Positions 8,573 to 18,680 are shown, counted from the stretch's first letter. The stretch: DNA of 58,386 nucleotides from Legionella parisiensis (GCF_001467945.1 NZ_LNYQ01000013.1:1218847-1277232); one strand, 5' to 3'. Program-made: numbers and translations. The notes: a model not told the origin generated them from the letters alone.

Positions 8573-10524
8573 AAATCACTTCATTAGCTGAATCATGTCA
8601 GCGAATTCTTGGCGAAAAAGGGCGGCTTTCGACTGCTATACCGGGATTTGTAGCACGTAAGCCGCAGTCCGATTTAGCCCTGGCTATTGCTGAAGCAATC
8701 GAAGAAAAATCAATTTTAGTTGCAGAAGCAGGTACAGGAACAGGCAAGACTTTTGCCTATTTACTTCCTTGTTTATTAAGTGGGAAAAAAGCCCTGATTT
8801 CTACAGCAACCAAAACGTTACAAGATCAGCTTTATCAGAAAGATTTACCAACTTTAGTCAGGGCTTTAGGATTATCTGCCCGCATACAAAATCTCAAAGG
8901 AAGATCCAACTATATTTGTCAATATCGTGTTTTATTACATTCCGAGGAAGGGCATTTTCAAAGTCCGCAATGTGCACATGAAGTAGCTCACGTACGCAGT
9001 AAATTGTCACAAATGAAAAATGGTGACCGCTCGGAGTTGCCGGAACTAAATGAAGATTCTCCGGTTTGGCATTATGTGACTTCAACAGTAGAGAATTGCT
9101 TGGGTATTGAATGTCCAGAGCATGAAACATGCTTTTTACTCAAGGCTCGCAAACGTGCGTTAGATGCTGATGTAGTCGTCATTAATCATCATCTGTTTTT
9201 TGCTGACTCACGGTTGAAAGAAGAGGGATTTGGAGAATTATTACCTGGTGTTGACGTGGTTATTTTTGATGAGGCTCACCAACTTGCTGAAACAGCAACT
9301 CACTTTAATGGAGAACGAATTGGAACGCGGCAGTTTTGTGACTTATTGGATGATCTCATTAAAGAATGGCCTGTTGTAGACCTTGCAAATCAACCTTTAA
9401 AAGCTTTAAGCCATAAAGCAGACAGGTTGATAGATGAGTTATTAAGTACTTTACCAGAAGTTGATGATCGATTTAGTTGGGAGGAAATGAAGCGTAAGAA
9501 GTCCTTTCTACGTGTTTGGGGGGATTGGTTGACATTAAAAGACGAGGTCATGGCATGCTTCAATGAATTATCGCTTGCTGAATTTCCTGGGCTTGCGCGC
9601 TGCAAAGAACGATTGATGGAGTTTGCCAGAGTTTTATTATTTTTTACTCAAGAAAACAATCATAAAATACTTTGGCTAGAGCGCTTTAAACATACTTTAG
9701 TTTTTCATGTTACACCGTATGATATTGCTGAAACATTCAGTGGATTACTCAAACGTCAAGAGTGTACTTATGTTTTTACTTCTGCAACCTTAACTATAGC
9801 AGACTCTTTTGATTGTTTTTGTAAGCCATTAGGATTGTATGAGGCAAAAACTTTATTATTACCAAGTCCTTTTGATTATCGGCAACAAGCATTGCTGTAT
9901 TTACCCAGAGGCTTACCTGATCCCAAAAATTCTACTTATTATGAATTATTAGTATCTCGAGCTGTTCCTTTAATTGAAGCTTTAGGAGGACGTTGTTTTT
10001 TCCTATTTACTAGCCATAAAGCGTTAAAACAAGTTGCTCAAATGATGGTCAGTATTTTAAACTATCCGTTATTGATTCAGGGAGCTGAGGCAAAACCCAT
10101 TTTACTTGAGCGTTTTAGACAATTAGGCAATGCTGTTTTATTGGGAACTGCAACTTTTTGGGAAGGGGTGGATGTTAAAGGGGAAGCTCTTTCTTGTGTT
10201 ATTATTGATAAATTGCCTTTTTCCAGTCCAGTTGACCCCGTAATTCGCGGTAGAATGGCTTACTTAAAAGAAAGAGGCTTATCGGGTTTTGATGAATTAT
10301 CTTTACCTGGGGCAGTGATTGCTTTAAAACAAGGAGTAGGGCGGTTAATTCGGGATAATTCGGATAAAGGTGTTTTAATGATCGCCGATCCCCGTCTAAC
10401 CAGCAGAGATTATGGTGGACGTATCTTAGCCAGCTTGCCTCAGTTACCAAAAACTCGTGATGAGCACAAGGTGCTTCAATTTATTAGAGAATTAGAGCTG
10501 GATTATGAAACTGTTAGCGATTGA
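8566..10524 (+). CDS. DinG/YoaA-type ATP-dependent DNA helicase (XPD-like, Fe-S)
   Basis: The 652-aa superfamily 2 helicase has Walker A GTGTGKT (56-62), a DEAH box at 235-238 and a C-terminal motif VI with QGVGRLIR. Cys118, Cys178, Cys183 and Cys189 lie between the first two motifs and fit the 4Fe-4S ligands of the XPD/DinG family. The length suits YoaA better than the longer DinG. It probably unwinds damaged or stalled-fork DNA with 5'-3' polarity. The start is GTG at 8566, inside the end of fdxA, and the stop lies inside tsaB, so translation is coupled on both sides. Confidence 0.92.
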   Translation: MVEITSLAESCQRILGEKGRLSTAIPGFVARKPQSDLALAIAEAIEEKSILVAEAGTGTGKTFAYLLPCLLSGKKALISTATKTLQDQLYQKDLPTLVRALGLSARIQNLKGRSNYICQYRVLLHSEEGHFQSPQCAHEVAHVRSKLSQMKNGDRSELPELNEDSPVWHYVTSTVENCLGIECPEHETCFLLKARKRALDADVVVINHHLFFADSRLKEEGFGELLPGVDVVIFDEAHQLAETATHFNGERIGTRQFCDLLDDLIKEWPVVDLANQPLKALSHKADRLIDELLSTLPEVDDRFSWEEMKRKKSFLRVWGDWLTLKDEVMACFNELSLAEFPGLARCKERLMEFARVLLFFTQENNHKILWLERFKHTLVFHVTPYDIAETFSGLLKRQECTYVFTSATLTIADSFDCFCKPLGLYEAKTLLLPSPFDYRQQALLYLPRGLPDPKNSTYYELLVSRAVPLIEALGGRCFFLFTSHKALKQVAQMMVSILNYPLLIQGAEAKPILLERFRQLGNAVLLGTATFWEGVDVKGEALSCVIIDKLPFSSPVDPVIRGRMAYLKERGLSGFDELSLPGAVIALKQGVGRLIRDNSDKGVLMIADPRLTSRDYGGRILASLPQLPKTRDEHKVLQFIRELELDYETVSD

Positions 10525-11155
10525 TACATCTACAGAAATAGCCAGTTTGGCTTTGCTTACTGGAGAAGAATTATTTTGTGAAGAACAAAGTAATCAAAAA
10601 ACACATGCCCAATTTATTTTACCTATGATTGATAGATTGATGGTACATGCTGATTTAAAAATGAGTCAGCTGGATGCCATAGTATTCGGTCGCGGACCAG
10701 GTAGTTTTACCGGTTTGCGAATTACGTGCAGCATTGCAAAAGGTCTCGCCCATGCCAATGATTTGCCTTTAATTCCAGTAAGTAGCTTGGTTGCTATTGC
10801 TTGGTCTGTTCGCCAGCAGAAGCAGATGCGCAGTTCGCCTGTATTGGCTGTATTGGATGCGCGGATGCGTGAGATGTATTGGGCTTATTTTGCTGAAAAT
10901 CAATGGACAGCAGAAGAATACGTTACGCCAGTACATGCACTGAGCCTTCCTGAAAAGCAATCAGTAATTCTTGGAGGAGTAGGTATAGACTCATATTGGG
11001 ATGACTTTACTCCACAAGTTAAAGCACAAATAAGTGATAAATTAACAGTATATCCTTCTGCAGCAGCTATGATCCAGTTTGCCCGGTTTTCTGAGCAAAA
11101 GCCTATTACAGCTGCTCAAGCACAACCTGTATATGTACGAAATAAAGTGACTTAG
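10505..11155 (+). CDS. tsaB: tRNA threonylcarbamoyladenosine biosynthesis protein TsaB
   Basis: The 216-aa product belongs to the YeaZ/TsaB family (ASKHA fold). It opens [17 protein letters not shown], and residues about 58-75 contain the conserved GRGPGSFTGLRI. TsaB is the scaffold partner of TsaD and TsaE in making t6A37 on ANN-decoding tRNAs in the cytosol. The gene overlaps the upstream helicase by 20 nt. Confidence 0.95.
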   Translation: MKLLAIDTSTEIASLALLTGEELFCEEQSNQKTHAQFILPMIDRLMVHADLKMSQLDAIVFGRGPGSFTGLRITCSIAKGLAHANDLPLIPVSSLVAIAWSVRQQKQMRSSPVLAVLDARMREMYWAYFAENQWTAEEYVTPVHALSLPEKQSVILGGVGIDSYWDDFTPQVKAQISDKLTVYPSAAAMIQFARFSEQKPITAAQAQPVYVRNKVT

Positions 11156-11172
11156 GATTATAGGAGAATTTT

Positions 11173-11352
11173 GTGGATAAAAAACTATTGGAAATATTGG
11201 TATGTCCTTTATGTAAAGGGAAGTTATTGCTAAAGAAGCAAGAACTTATTTGTAAATTTGACCGATTGGCATTTCCTGTTCATGATGATATTCCTGTGAT
11301 GTTGGAACATGAAGCTCGAGTGATTTCATTAGAGGAAAAGGATAAGTTGTAA
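11173..11352 (+). CDS. Trm112-like / YcaR family protein
   Basis: This 59-aa product is encoded from a GTG start with AGGAG six bases upstream, 17 bp after tsaB. It has the family pattern [18 protein letters not shown] near the start, a third Cys in [13 protein letters not shown], and the DDIPVML motif. The YcaR/UPF0434 proteins are small Trm112-like folds, some of which chaperone methyltransferases. Only three of the four usual zinc-ligand cysteines are visible, so metal binding is uncertain. It is likely the last gene of the fdxA-helicase-tsaB chain. Confidence 0.9.
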   Translation: MDKKLLEILVCPLCKGKLLLKKQELICKFDRLAFPVHDDIPVMLEHEARVISLEEKDKL

Positions 11353-11370
11353 TCATGGCATCGTAACCTG

Positions 11371-11421
11371 GGTAAAAGCGTAGCGAAACCTGGAAATCTA
11401 ACGCCTCGCAATGCTTTTACC
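11371..11421. repeat. REP-like inverted repeat / intergenic hairpin
   Basis: GGTAAAAGC (11371-11379) and its exact complement GCTTTTACC (11413-11421) bracket GC-richer sequence with two CCTGG blocks, between two convergent genes. It resembles the other CCTGGGTTACGC-type elements of this window and may double as a transcript end. Confidence 0.55.
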
Positions 11422-11432
11422 TAAACAACAGA

Positions 11433-12833
11433 TTATGATTTTGTAATATATTTTTTACGCCAATACAGTAAAAATGCAGGGAGCATCATGATTAAAATTC
11501 CTATAGAGAAGACCAGACGAAAATGCCCGGCACTACCGAAATTCATAAATTCGACGGGTGGTATGAAGCCTACAACTAAAGTCATAGTACATCCGAATAA
11601 ACCCAGGATACAGGTTAAATAGTAGCCTATTTTTTTTCCTGGTATTGCAAAAGGCCTCTTAAGATGCGCGTATTTGCTTTTTAATCTCCACGCTGCAATA
11701 AACATCAAGACATACATCATAATGTAGAGTTCTGTACTTAAAGCAGTAAATAACCAATATATAGCGTTAACACTAGGAAACAAGAGAAAACCACTACACA
11801 AAAAAGTAACTAAAATTGCTTGGGTGATTAAAATTCGCGAAGCGACTCCGTGATTGTTCAACTGGCACATGAATTTTGGCAAGAAGTTATGATTGGCAGC
11901 CATGAGCAAACCTTTGGCGGGTGAGATAATCCAATTAATCATACTGCCTAAACTTCCTAATAGGAGTAATGCAATAAGTAAAGGTAAGAGCCATTCAAGG
12001 TTGTATGCGTGGAAAAAGTTATTAAACGCTTGAAGTACTCCGTCAATTAAACTGATTTTTTCTTTTGGCAGAACAAAAGCAATAGCCAAAGAGCCAAAAA
12101 TCATTGTGGTTAAAATTAGCAGTACTGAAAAAAACATCGCTCGAGGAAAATTGACTTGTGGATTGTGTACATTGCGGACATGAACTGCTGCGAGCTCCAT
12201 GCCTAGAAATGAAGTCATAATTGCAGTGAGTGATACCCAGGATTGGCTGTCTTTCCAGTGAGGCAGCAAATGCGATACGCTCAAATCAATTGCTATAGGA
12301 TTCCCTTTAATAACCCAAACCAGTGCAAGAAAAATAATAAATCCCATAGGAAGAATCATTCCTAATATGGCGCACAGACCCGCAAAATATGCTGAGGCAC
12401 GTAAACCAGATAAAGCAATAAGAGTTAATGACCAAAATATGACTAGAATTACAGAAATTAAATAATACTTATTCTGGGCGAGTTCGGGATTGATTAAGTA
12501 AGCCAAAACTCCTGCAATAAAGGATAAAATAGTTGGATACCAGACTAAGGTATTGATCCATTGCAACCAAATAGTAAAAAAAGCTAAATTTTCACCATAT
12601 GCATGCTTTACCCAGCTATAAATTCCACCTTCTTCATCAGACCAAGTTGATGATAGCTCCGCTGATACCAAAGCTACAGGAATCAAAAAAACAATTGCAG
12701 AAAAGATAAAGAAAAAAATTAATGAAGAGCCGAATAGAGCTGTTGCCGGTAAATTCCTGATGCTGTCAATTGCACCTGTAATCAATAAAACCAAGGCAAA
12801 TACGGATATTTTTTCAGAAGACCAATTGTTCAT
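11433..12833 (-). CDS. APC-family amino acid permease / antiporter
   Basis: The 466-aa integral membrane protein has about 12 hydrophobic helices. The first contains the APC-type GAIDSIRNLPATALFG, and ELSSTWSDEEGGIYSWVKHAYG (split here into recognisable ELSSTW and GGIYSWV motifs) resembles the glutamate/GABA antiporter group. It probably exchanges an amino acid for a proton or another amino acid across the inner membrane, which fits an organism that lives on amino acids. The substrate cannot be read from sequence. It stands alone on the minus strand, converging with the Trm112-like gene. Confidence 0.88.
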   Translation of the reverse strand: MNNWSSEKISVFALVLLITGAIDSIRNLPATALFGSSLIFFFIFSAIVFLIPVALVSAELSSTWSDEEGGIYSWVKHAYGENLAFFTIWLQWINTLVWYPTILSFIAGVLAYLINPELAQNKYYLISVILVIFWSLTLIALSGLRASAYFAGLCAILGMILPMGFIIFLALVWVIKGNPIAIDLSVSHLLPHWKDSQSWVSLTAIMTSFLGMELAAVHVRNVHNPQVNFPRAMFFSVLLILTTMIFGSLAIAFVLPKEKISLIDGVLQAFNNFFHAYNLEWLLPLLIALLLLGSLGSMINWIISPAKGLLMAANHNFLPKFMCQLNNHGVASRILITQAILVTFLCSGFLLFPSVNAIYWLFTALSTELYIMMYVLMFIAAWRLKSKYAHLKRPFAIPGKKIGYYLTCILGLFGCTMTLVVGFIPPVEFMNFGSAGHFRLVFSIGILIMMLPAFLLYWRKKYITKS

Positions 12834-13278
12834 TAATTAAAAAGACTTATTAAAAATGCCAGGCATTATATAGGAAGTTGGCGATGGACGTTACTTTTAT
12901 TTTATCACATAGTGTTAAGTTTGTTGCGTTTATGTAAAAAATTACCGTGAAACACGAATTATATATTCGGCTTGCACGCGGGGAAACTGATTTTTCACTG
13001 CATCACTTGTGGTTAATCTTGCCTGGCTTTGGATTAACTCCCGGGCTATTAAATGGCTAAATATGCGACTAACTTCTTAAAATCATGGAGTTACTGAGTT
13101 ATCCAAAAAAAGTTTAGTGTCATATAAATGAGATTGTTTTATTTGTTTCGTATTCGTAAAGAGAAATTTTCTTTTTTCTCGTATGATTGAGTTTGAAAGT
13201 ATTTTCTTACAGATTTTAAGAGCATTATCCAATTTGAGAAAAATATCTATTGTTAACTGAAATCAGATTTACACAAAG
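12834..13278. other. Intergenic region, no recognisable gene
   Basis: This 445-bp gap lies between bolA and the permease gene, both minus strand, and should contain the permease promoter. A 37-codon plus-strand frame beginning near 12946 has no supporting features. Nothing else stands out apart from AT-rich tracts. Confidence 0.5.
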
Positions 13279-13608
13279 TTATAACTCTTTTTTTTCTTTA
13301 TTAAAACCGCCTTTACAAATAGGAGATTGCAAAACAATTTTGCTCCTATCTCCCCACTCCTCTGGAGTAAATAGATGCATGCTTAAGGCATGTAATCCAA
13401 GTTCAAATTCTTCTTTGAGCAACTGATTTAATAATCTATGCCGCGCAATTCGCGATAAATCAATAAATCGTGATGAGACCACAGTAATTTTAAAGTGTGT
13501 TTGTGCACCTTCAGGAACATGGTGATTAGCTGATTCATCCTCGACATTTAAATAAAAAGGAACTAATTCTTGACTTACTAATTTTTCAATACGATTTTTT
13601 CGTGACAT
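13279..13608 (-). CDS. BolA family protein
   Basis: The 109-aa product contains the BolA core: NHHVPEGAQTHFKITVVSSRF, then LSRIARHRLLNQLL and a conserved-type GLHALSMHLFTPEEW, with the family His residues. BolA proteins pair with monothiol glutaredoxins through a 2Fe-2S cluster and influence cell shape and stress genes. It lies downstream of the pilin, separated by a hairpin terminator, so it probably has its own promoter. The C-terminal extension with a Cys and a Lys-rich tail goes slightly beyond the usual BolA end. Confidence 0.9.
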   Translation of the reverse strand: MSRKNRIEKLVSQELVPFYLNVEDESANHHVPEGAQTHFKITVVSSRFIDLSRIARHRLLNQLLKEEFELGLHALSMHLFTPEEWGDRSKIVLQSPICKGGFNKEKKEL

Positions 13609-13636
13609 ATTAAACTCTTACTAAAATTCATAATAA

Positions 13637-13660
13637 AAAAGCCGCCATGAAGCGGCTTTT
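13637..13660 (-). terminator. Rho-independent terminator of the pilin gene
   Basis: On the minus strand, AAAAGCCGC and GCGGCTTTT form a 9-bp stem around a 6-nt loop, followed by a U-run. It sits 14 bp past the pilin stop and before bolA. Confidence 0.85.
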
Positions 13661-13673
13661 AGGAGACGTATAA

Positions 13674-14108
13674 TTAAATTCTGCAGTTTGCAGGTACGTA
13701 TCGGTTGTTAGCCGCATTATTTACGGCACAAGTCCAGGTAATTGGCGCAGTTGGTGGTGTTCCAGCAACAAGAGCCACTCCATTAGCTTGCGGAGTTAAA
13801 GTAAGAACCACGTTTTGTGCAAGTGCTGTATAGGTAATTGTGATTACACCGGTAGCTGGTGTAACAACAACACTTGCCACGTTAGCTGTTGCTGGAGGTG
13901 CGGCCCAACCTAAGTCCAAGGTGGCAGCACCAGTTGTAGCATTTTCAGAAATTGTAGTCTTTGCTGAAGAGGCGAGACTTAATCCTTCTGTCACACGAGC
14001 TCTAACGACATAATCCTGATAAGCTGGGATAGCAATTGCGGCAAGAATACCAACGATTGCTATTACAATCATTAATTCAATTAAAGTAAACCCTTTCTCT
14101 TTCATCAT
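13674..14108 (-). CDS. Type IV major pilin (PilA/PilE type)
   Basis: The 144-aa prepilin has a short basic leader (MMKEKG) followed by the peptidase cleavage site and mature N-terminus [18 protein letters not shown], with Glu5 present. The C-terminal region has two cysteines (in TWTCAVNN and PANCRI) that would form the usual D-region disulfide. The middle is Ala/Thr/Val rich. The protein should be processed by PilD and assembled into type IV pili used for adhesion, twitching or DNA uptake. AGGAG precedes two in-frame ATGs. A sigma-54 promoter match lies about 30 bp upstream and a terminator follows the stop. Confidence 0.95.
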   Translation of the reverse strand: MMKEKGFTLIELMIVIAIVGILAAIAIPAYQDYVVRARVTEGLSLASSAKTTISENATTGAATLDLGWAAPPATANVASVVVTPATGVITITYTALAQNVVLTLTPQANGVALVAGTPPTAPITWTCAVNNAANNRYVPANCRI

Positions 14109-14138
14109 TTGCTCCTAATGATTGGTACAGCGATAAAT

Positions 14139-14157
14139 ATGCAAATAAAATGCCATT
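14139..14157 (-). promoter_or_regulatory. Probable sigma-54 (RpoN) promoter of the pilin gene
   Basis: On the minus strand the sequence ATGGCATTTTATTTGCAT has GG and GC separated by exactly 10 nt, and it keeps the TGGCA and TTGCA boxes of the -24/-12 consensus. The predicted start is near 14129, leaving a leader of about 20 nt with the AGGAG. RpoN control of pilin genes is common, so the site makes biological sense. Confidence 0.65.
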
Positions 14158-14397
14158 TATCAAAAATTACAACTCCAGTAGGCCAAAACAATGATACAAC
14201 CTGCCATGGCTAGAAAAGGAAGTCCTGAAATCCTCTTTACTCTCTTTTCCTTTATAATATTGTAGCAGATGATAGTAGGGTTGCCTAACTTGTAAATCGA
14301 CTAATCTGATATTTGATCCTGCATTTTTTGTTTTTTTCAAGATGGTTGTATGTTTTAATCACATGAAAAAACGCTTCTAAGAAATTCCAGAAGGTGT

Positions 14398-14457
14398 TGT
14401 AGCCAGGGTGGTATGAGTAGAATCCGGAGTTCTCTACGCTTCACCCAGGCTGAAGTG
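14398..14457. repeat. Degenerate REP-like element
   Basis: AGCCAGGGTG (from about 14402) and CACCCAGGCT (ending about 14453) form an imperfect inverted repeat. Together with the TACGCTTCACCCAGGCT block it matches the CCTGGGTTACGC-type elements found elsewhere in the window. Confidence 0.45.
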
Positions 14458-14465
14458 ATGATCGT

Positions 14466-15704
14466 TTATTTGAGTACCTTGGGTACAAGTTGATTCTTTA
14501 AACGAACATAATCAGGTAGTCCGTTCATATAGTCAGGGTAGGCTTCACCTTGAATCAATGGTAGTAAATACTGCTTACAGGCAGCAGTAATGCCCATTCC
14601 ATCCGCAGAAATGTATTCTGCCGGCATGGCCTTTTCTTGATTAGCTACATCGGCTAATGGGACATGTCCAATAGACCATTGATAAGGTTCATCTTGTTCA
14701 CGAATGATAATAGGCATGATGGCATTATGGCCTTTTATGGCATATTCTACTGCAGCCTTACCCAAAGCATAAGCTTGATCCAGATCTACTCTTGAGGCGA
14801 TATGGCGAGCGGCACGTTGTAAATAATCTGCGACTGCCCAATGGTATTTATAATTCAGTTCAGTTTTGATTAACTGAGCAATAATTGGCGCAACACCACC
14901 TAATTGGGCATGACCAAATGCATCACGAATTCCTGCTTCACTTATAAATTTACCTTCTGTAGTGCGAATACCCTCTGAAACTACAACAACGCAATAGCCA
15001 TAAGTTTTAACGCATTCATCCACTTTACTCAGAAACTTTGCTTGTTGAAAAGGAACCTCAGGTAATAAAATAATATGGGGTGGTTCATCCGGTTGTTGGC
15101 TGGCTAAGCCGCTTGCTGCTGCAATCCATCCTGCATGGCGTCCCATCACTTCAAGGATAAATACTTTTGTCGATGATGCGGCCATAGAGGCAACATCAAA
15201 ACCTGCTTCTTTGGTTGAAATCGCTACATATTTAGCCACTGAACCGAATCCTGGGCAGGCATCGGTAAAGGGTAGATCATTATCTACTGTTTTTGGGATT
15301 CCAATACATGTAATTGGGTAACCCATTTTTGCGCCTAGTTGCGATACTTTATGTGCTGTATCTTGAGAGTCCCCACCACCATTATAGAAAAAATAACCTA
15401 TGTTATGTGCTTTGAAAACCTCAATAAGACGTTCGTATTCTTCACCATCGTTTTTGAGTTTGTATCGGCATGAACCAAATGCTCCAGAGGGAGTTTGCAG
15501 TAATTTGGCAATATCCGCATCACTTTCAAGTGATGTATCAATTAGTTCTTCACTTAAAGCACCAATAATTCCATTTTTGGCTGCATATACTTTGCCAATG
15601 TACTGCGGATATAACTTGGCAGTTTGAAGCACAGCACAAGCTGACGCATTAATTACAGCGGTTACCCCACCTGATTGAGCATATATCGCATTTTTTATAG
15701 TCAT
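14466..15704 (-). CDS. Pyrophosphate-dependent 6-phosphofructokinase
   Basis: The 412-aa product belongs to the PFK family. The nucleotide-loop motif reads GGGDSQ (109-114), with Asp112 in place of the Gly of ATP enzymes. The catalytic loop reads PKTVDND (137-143), with Lys138. Both substitutions mark PPi-dependent PFK. It would phosphorylate fructose 6-phosphate reversibly using pyrophosphate in the cytosol, a way to save ATP in glycolysis or run gluconeogenesis. An AGGAGA lies before the start. It follows letS after 75 bp on the same strand and may be read from it. Confidence 0.92.
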   Translation of the reverse strand: MTIKNAIYAQSGGVTAVINASACAVLQTAKLYPQYIGKVYAAKNGIIGALSEELIDTSLESDADIAKLLQTPSGAFGSCRYKLKNDGEEYERLIEVFKAHNIGYFFYNGGGDSQDTAHKVSQLGAKMGYPITCIGIPKTVDNDLPFTDACPGFGSVAKYVAISTKEAGFDVASMAASSTKVFILEVMGRHAGWIAAASGLASQQPDEPPHIILLPEVPFQQAKFLSKVDECVKTYGYCVVVVSEGIRTTEGKFISEAGIRDAFGHAQLGGVAPIIAQLIKTELNYKYHWAVADYLQRAARHIASRVDLDQAYALGKAAVEYAIKGHNAIMPIIIREQDEPYQWSIGHVPLADVANQEKAMPAEYISADGMGITAACKQYLLPLIQGEAYPDYMNGLPDYVRLKNQLVPKVLK

Positions 15705-15779
15705 TCTTTCTCCTGGTTAAAGGTGGCTACTCATCTCCGTAAATCTCTTGCAAGTCTTGCAAAAAAGGATAGGTAATCA

Positions 15780-18512
15780 CTAAATTCTTATTTTTTGATT
15801 TTCATACTCATTAATTACTGCATCAATACTTTGAATTAATTCTGCAAAAGGAGTGGCCAATTCTTCAATTGAAGCGGCATGTACAGCCAGTTTTTCTACA
15901 TGAACTACTTTTTTTTGTAACGTGGGTACACCGGAAAAACAACATGCTCCATGAAGTTTATGTGCTGCCTCCCCTAATTTTTTAATGTTTTTATCATGCA
16001 TTAACTGGATGAACTCTTCGCGATTTTTATGCAACTCTTCAACAAAGCGTGCGAGAAACTCTTCTGCAAGAGCTTGATTTCCCGATACTTTTTGCACACA
16101 TAATTGCCAGTCGATTGCCGCATGTTTTGCTTTATCTGTAATACGAAGGATTTGTGTGAGTAATTGTTTTTCATCTATAGGCTTTTGTAAGCAATAATCC
16201 ACGCCTGCTTTTTTCAGATCAATACTATTCACATCACTGCCATTTGCACTAATTAAAACTATGGGGGTATGGCGGTTAAGTTGTGATTCTTTACGAATGA
16301 GTCGCGCTGCTTCTAAACCATTTATTTTCGGCATTTGTAAGTCAAGTAAAATTAAATCATATTTTTTGTCATGACACTCAGATACAGCCATCTCGCCATC
16401 ATCAACTGAAGTCATGTTTGCATGGGTTCCTAATAAAGAGTTTAAAAGCATTTTATTAACGGGATTATCTTCGGCAATAAGCAAATCTGGGTGCATAAAA
16501 CGTAATTGTTCCCTCAAGCTATCCAATTCATGATTGACCGGCTTTTCAATATTTTCCAGGCTAGTGAGTGATTCAATAACATCTTGGAGTTTTTGAATGC
16601 TAATTGGTTTATATAAAAAGCCTTGACCACCGAGCGCGGTGTAATCATTAATGAGCCATTTGGAAATCAGTACATAAGGAAAATAACTATGTTTAGAGAT
16701 GATATTTGCGATCTTTTGATCATAGCCTTTATTAATATTAAGAAAAGCAATTTTGCAGTCTTTGTTATTCTCCAGGGCTTTTTCAAGATGGTTCAGTGAA
16801 TTTACAGAAACGCATTGTATTCCCCAATAGCCTAAGCCATTGCATAGCGCTTCCAAGTGTAGGGAATTATCATCAAAACACAACATTTTGAAATGGGCAA
16901 AGGGGTGTATCTGGTTTTTTTCTATTTCATAAGCAACCAGCTTTTCGACTTTGACATGAGCAGTAAAGCTGGAGCCTTTATTGAGCTCACTGGTAAATGT
17001 AATCCGACCCTGCATTTCTTCACAGAGTTTTTTGCAAATAACTAAACCGAGGCCCGAACCACCGTAACGACGTGTAATACTTGTATCCGCTTGGTTAAAT
17101 GCTGTAAACAATTTACCCTGATCTTCTGGGGAAATCCCCAAACCGGTATCAGTAATTGTGATGCATAATGTGTAATCTTTATCAGTTTCCTGTTCTACTT
17201 TAGTGCGAACCAGCACATAACCATGATCTGTAAACTTTACGGCGTTAGTCACTAAGTTGGTGATAAATTGTTTTATTCTGAAAGGATCTCCCAAAACAAT
17301 TTTAGGCACATTAATATCGGTTATAGGGATTAAATCAATTCCCTTTTTATGTGCATTGGGTGCTGCGAGTGTAAGGACTTCATCAATACAATGACGAATA
17401 TTTAATGGGATGCAATCCAGGTGAAGTTTTCCAGCATCTATTTTGGAAAAATCGAGAATGTCGTTAATTATTCCTAATAAATCCTGTGCAGAAGTTTTTA
17501 TCGTTTTTACATAATCCAATTGCAATGGATCAAGTTTGCTTTCCAGTAAAACATTGGTGAAACCAATTACTCCGTTCATCGGTGTACGGATTTCATGACT
17601 CATATTGGCAATAAATTCTGATTTTTGCCGACTTTTTTCTTCTATTTTTTTCTTCTCGAGTGACAACTCGATATTTTTTTCTTCTAACAGCTCAAGACTT
17701 TGCTGTAAATCCTCAGTAGCTACTTCAATATGTTGATTCAAATCACGAATTGTTTCGAGATATTTTTTTTGCAAATGGGCACAACCTTGCTCAATAATAC
17801 CGAGTTCACCGGGGCTGGTTGTTTTTATTTCTGTTTCGAATTCATTTCGCAAAATCTGTTTCATGCTTCTGCGTAACCGAGAAATAGGTAAATAAATACG
17901 CTTGGAGAGAAAATAGTGAATGGTTAATCCCATAAGCAAACCAAATAGCGTAATAAAAATCGTTACTATGAGCATTTGATAGCGCTTTATTATCATTGAG
18001 CGTGTATCAATATCAATAGATAACCAACCTAAAATATCGTCTGCACGCGTAGCCATAGGACTTAAGAGGTTCTTGAAGGGGGAATTAGAGTAAAGATTAA
18101 ATTTAGGAATGGTAACTGGTGCAATAAAATTAATAGTGAAGGGATTAATTTGCTTGCTTTCAATGTAATCCCCTGTAAATTTAGGCGGATTAAATGGTTT
18201 ATTCAGAGAATGTTTTCCCCCGCGGTAGGCTAGCAATTGCCCATCACCACTGTAAAAGGCAAGAGCTATTACTTCAGGGTTAATAGTAGAGGCATTGATT
18301 AAGCCTTGCAGAGTACGATCATCACGTCGGAGCATGGCGTATTGAGCTGCGGGAAGTAATTGGCGGATATAAGCTTCTCCCAGACGCGACATATGCTGTT
18401 TTAAGTCATTACCAAATAGTCCATTATAAAAAATAGCGAGAAGCAAGGCGACTAAAAAGGCTGGGATTAGGGTAGTAATTCTCAGTTGATATTTAATACC
18501 AATTCTTTTCAA
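15780..18512 (-). CDS. letS: Hybrid sensor histidine kinase LetS (BarA/GacS family)
   Basis: The 910-aa tripartite kinase has the BarA layout. There is an N-terminal membrane helix (about 13-33), a periplasmic domain, a second helix (about 178-200), HAMP, and a coiled coil. HisKA follows with SHEIRTPMNG (phosphoacceptor His306), then HATPase with the DTGLGIS and GSGLGL boxes. The receiver domain has LLDLQMP (Asp724), and the C-terminal HPt domain has AAHKLHGACC (His851). In Legionella, LetS phosphorylates LetA, which induces RsmY/RsmZ to titrate CsrA and so switches cells from replicative to transmissive. All phosphorelay residues are intact. It is divergent from gltX. Confidence 0.95.
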   Translation of the reverse strand: MKRIGIKYQLRITTLIPAFLVALLLAIFYNGLFGNDLKQHMSRLGEAYIRQLLPAAQYAMLRRDDRTLQGLINASTINPEVIALAFYSGDGQLLAYRGGKHSLNKPFNPPKFTGDYIESKQINPFTINFIAPVTIPKFNLYSNSPFKNLLSPMATRADDILGWLSIDIDTRSMIIKRYQMLIVTIFITLFGLLMGLTIHYFLSKRIYLPISRLRRSMKQILRNEFETEIKTTSPGELGIIEQGCAHLQKKYLETIRDLNQHIEVATEDLQQSLELLEEKNIELSLEKKKIEEKSRQKSEFIANMSHEIRTPMNGVIGFTNVLLESKLDPLQLDYVKTIKTSAQDLLGIINDILDFSKIDAGKLHLDCIPLNIRHCIDEVLTLAAPNAHKKGIDLIPITDINVPKIVLGDPFRIKQFITNLVTNAVKFTDHGYVLVRTKVEQETDKDYTLCITITDTGLGISPEDQGKLFTAFNQADTSITRRYGGSGLGLVICKKLCEEMQGRITFTSELNKGSSFTAHVKVEKLVAYEIEKNQIHPFAHFKMLCFDDNSLHLEALCNGLGYWGIQCVSVNSLNHLEKALENNKDCKIAFLNINKGYDQKIANIISKHSYFPYVLISKWLINDYTALGGQGFLYKPISIQKLQDVIESLTSLENIEKPVNHELDSLREQLRFMHPDLLIAEDNPVNKMLLNSLLGTHANMTSVDDGEMAVSECHDKKYDLILLDLQMPKINGLEAARLIRKESQLNRHTPIVLISANGSDVNSIDLKKAGVDYCLQKPIDEKQLLTQILRITDKAKHAAIDWQLCVQKVSGNQALAEEFLARFVEELHKNREEFIQLMHDKNIKKLGEAAHKLHGACCFSGVPTLQKKVVHVEKLAVHAASIEELATPFAELIQSIDAVINEYENQKIRI

Positions 18513-18589
18513 AATAACTCACCAAATAGTTCGGATAATTCTCTTATTTTAGCGCGTGTGCAGTCCAGTGTAACCTGATATGATTTGTA

Positions 18590-18680
18590 CAATAGTCTCC
18601 TCTTGAAACTCTAACTTCAGGAAAGAGTTGCTTCGTTGCGAGTACACTCCAAATATTCAAATGTCTTGCTTCACCCAGGC
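18590..18680. repeat. Degenerate REP-like element in the letS-gltX gap
   Basis: The stretch with TTCGTTGCGAG and GCTTCACCCAGGCTG resembles the TACGCTTCACCCAGGCT part of the repeat at 14398-14457. It lies between two divergent genes, upstream of the gltX promoter region. Only partial similarity is visible by eye. Confidence 0.35.

Noticed and set aside
12946..13059. 37-codon plus-strand GTG frame in the permease-bolA gap
   Set aside because: It has no ribosome site and no recognised protein, and it is too short to separate from chance.
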